Positions 59,574 through 64,000 of a stretch of DNA of 64,000 nucleotides are shown here, piece after piece (the first letter of the stretch is position 1; each line of letters begins with the position of its first letter). The notes beneath the pieces are model-generated. The model did not search any database. It was given only the letters and a program-made list of their open reading frames with translations, and was not told the origin of the DNA. A program made the position numbers and the translations under genes. This stretch comes from Nannocystis pusilla (GTDB lineage Bacteria; Myxococcota_A; Polyangia; Nannocystales; Nannocystaceae): positions 248,001-312,000 of the forward strand of contig NZ_JAIRAU010000008.1 in assembly GCF_020073745.1 (NCBI RefSeq), read 5' to 3'.

Positions 59574-59978
59574 TCAGTACTCGCGTCGGGCCCCGATCGC
59601 GCCGCCGAACCAGCCGGGGATCAGGCAGGCGAACGGGGTGGCGAGGACGAGCCACGCGGGGTGCGGGATGACCCACAGGTTCATCGCGCCGGCGACCAGC
59701 AGCACGGCGCCGACGATCAGGCCGAAGCGCTGCGTGCGGCGGCCGGCCGCGATGAGGGCCGCCACGGCGCCGCCGCAGAAGGCGCCGGCGGCCCAGGCGA
59801 CCGGCACGAACGCGAGGGCGAGGAACGGGGCGTTCTCGACGTAGTCGCGGATGGCCTTCGGGTCATCCAACCGGAGGTTGGCGGGGGGCGGGTACATGGC
59901 GTGGCCGACCAGCTCGACGATCATGATCGCGAACACCGCGACCGCGACGCCGAGGACCACTGCGAACACGTTGCGCAT
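59574..59978 (-). CDS. Small four-helix membrane protein
   Basis: 134 aa. Four hydrophobic stretches: VFAVVLGVAVAVFAIMIVEL, FLALAFVPVAWAAGAFCGGA, FGLIVGAVLLVAGAMNLWVI, WLVLATPFACLIPGWFGGAI. A short outer loop YPPPANLRLDDPKAIRDYVE separates helices 1 and 2. Start at 59978 (MRNVFAVV). Similar small integral proteins exist widely but I assign no function. Downstream of secA on the same strand, separated by a hairpin. Confidence 0.72.
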   Translation of the reverse strand: MRNVFAVVLGVAVAVFAIMIVELVGHAMYPPPANLRLDDPKAIRDYVENAPFLALAFVPVAWAAGAFCGGAVAALIAAGRRTQRFGLIVGAVLLVAGAMNLWVIPHPAWLVLATPFACLIPGWFGGAIGARREY

Positions 59979-60030
59979 GGCCGGGAAGGTACTCCCCGGC
60001 GCCTGGCGCGGCAACGACCCGATGAGTGCG

Positions 60031-60056
60031 GTGGAGCCGGCGTTGCGCCGGCCCAC
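60031..60056. terminator. Hairpin at the end of secA
   Basis: GTGG-A-GCCGGCG-TTG-CGCCGGC-CCAC: 11 paired bases with one bulge, directly after the secA stop on the minus strand. No T-tract, so only a candidate. Confidence 0.45.
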
Positions 60057-63173
<3,117 letters not shown>

Positions 63174-63283
63174 GGCGGGCCGTGCGCGGGGCAAAGGGTA
63201 CGGGCGAGGCGCGCCCGTGTCCACGCGCCATGATCGCAGAAGAAGGGCGATCTCTGACACGCCCGCCTGGTACTGTCGCGGCC

Positions 63284-64000
63284 GTGAAGGCCGCTATCGT
63301 GCGTCCGCCCCCGTCTGGCCCCAGCGGCCGCGTCGTCGTCGCCGCGCCTTCGGGCCCGGTCCCCGAGGCCAGGCTCGCCGAGGGCCTCGCCGTACTGCGC
63401 GACTTGCAGATCGGTGAGATCTCGCTCGCGGCCAATCTGGGCGCGCGGACCGGCTATTTCGCCGGTGAGGACGGCGTACGCCTGGCCGCGCTGCAAGCGG
63501 CGCTGGACGACCCCGAGGTCACGGCGATCGTGTGCGCGCGCGGCGGCTACGGCCTGACCCGCCTGTTGCCGCTGCTGCGCCCCGCCGGGTTCGTGGCCGC
63601 GCCCAAGCTGCTGGTCGGCTTCTCCGACGCGACGGCGCTGCTCTGCTGGGCGCTCCGCGCCGGCGTGTGCGGCGTGCACGGCCCGGTGGTGACGCAGCTC
63701 GGCGCGCTGCCGGCGGCCGATGCCCAGCGCCTCGCGCTGCTGATGCGCGGCGAGCTCCCCGCCCCGCTCGCCGGCGATGAAGGCGTCGGCGCCGCGCGCG
63801 TGGTGGCGCCGCTCGTGCCGGCCAACCTCGAGGTGCTGCGCTCGCTGGTCGGCACGCCGTGGCTGCCCGACCTCGCCGGCACGATCGTCGCGCTCGAGGA
63901 GATCGGCGAGCGGCCCTATCGCATCGACCGCGCGCTGACGCAGCTCATCACCAGCGGGGCGCTCGCGGGGGTGCGCGGGTTCGCCGTCGGCCAGCTGTAC
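63284..64000 (+). CDS. LD-carboxypeptidase (peptidase S66), partial at 3' end
   Basis: 239 codons to the window edge, frame open. GTG start at 63284 in a 110-base gap divergent from secA. The N-terminus VRPPPSGPSGRVVVAAPSGP is followed by AAPSGPVPEARLAEGLAVLR, TGYFAGEDGVRLAALQAALD, VCARGGYGLTRLLPLLRPAG and LVGFSDATALLCWALRAGVC, the S66 nucleophile Ser in GFSDAT. EEIGERPYRIDRALTQLITS supplies the second conserved block with catalytic Glu. Trims the terminal D-Ala from tetrapeptide in murein recycling, or (MccF type) cleaves microcin-like acyl-adenylates; the family alone does not decide. Confidence 0.88.
   Translation, partial: MKAAIVRPPPSGPSGRVVVAAPSGPVPEARLAEGLAVLRDLQIGEISLAANLGARTGYFAGEDGVRLAALQAALDDPEVTAIVCARGGYGLTRLLPLLRPAGFVAAPKLLVGFSDATALLCWALRAGVCGVHGPVVTQLGALPAADAQRLALLMRGELPAPLAGDEGVGAARVVAPLVPANLEVLRSLVGTPWLPDLAGTIVALEEIGERPYRIDRALTQLITSGALAGVRGFAVGQLY

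Overview
The window is high-GC DNA from a bacterium whose gene content points to the Myxococcota, most likely a Nannocystis-type (Nannocystaceae) genome. The evidence is large membrane-anchored Ser/Thr kinases with TPR tails, at least eleven predicted lipoproteins (several with Thr/Ser/Gly-rich linkers after the lipobox Cys), IgGFc-binding and receptor-L/LRR-like surface proteins, several sigma factors, and a DHCR24/DWARF1-like sterol reductase homologue. The taxon is inferred from content, not from a marker-gene comparison.

Layout. 1-5.3 kb: partial malate synthase divergent from a ScfR/RamB-type regulator, then two GAF histidine kinases. 5.3-12.2 kb: two tandem kinase-TPR paralogues joined by an ATGA overlap, divergent from a sigma factor. 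12.2-17.3 kb: a membrane protein, a RibD-like reductase, a frameshifted small gene, an MmyB-like repressor divergent from a SnoaL/hydrolase fusion over a twin operator, and a second sigma factor. 17.3-21.3 kb: gshB, and a three-gene unit ending in a degenerate GH3-like protein. 21.6-25.1 kb: a compositionally softer accessory patch of secreted proteins, one gene carrying an in-frame amber codon. 25.8-33.4 kb: a DUF488-AlkA fusion, a DUF2156 membrane protein, a double-VOC lipoprotein and two surface lipoproteins. 33.4-36.9 kb: an operon of ECF sigma factor, anti-sigma-like membrane protein, and caspase fused to surface repeats and a predicted barrel. 37-49 kb: a cytochrome/copper oxygenase lipoprotein, a kinase with a cyclic-nucleotide domain, an MBL enzyme, a phosphatase, an HTH-cupin regulator, rnhA, the DHCR24-like flavoprotein, and PDZ and SGNH proteins. 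49-64 kb: a LysM-MepA endopeptidase, a YkgJ-like protein, serC, a SUFU protein, lipoproteins, a GST, an SRPBCC protein, secA and a partial LD-carboxypeptidase.

The most striking structure is a dispersed short hairpin/palindrome family built on ACATGTCC / GGACATGT, usually TGTCC-N4-GGACA. I located about 25 sites. Some lie at 3' ends between convergent genes. Others lie inside coding sequence, including conserved enzymes (malate synthase, RNase H, SerC) where the protein shows no obvious insertion. This looks like a highly iterated palindrome or uptake-sequence-like system rather than a transposed element. The caspase operon and the GH3-like unit are the other two systems most worth following up.
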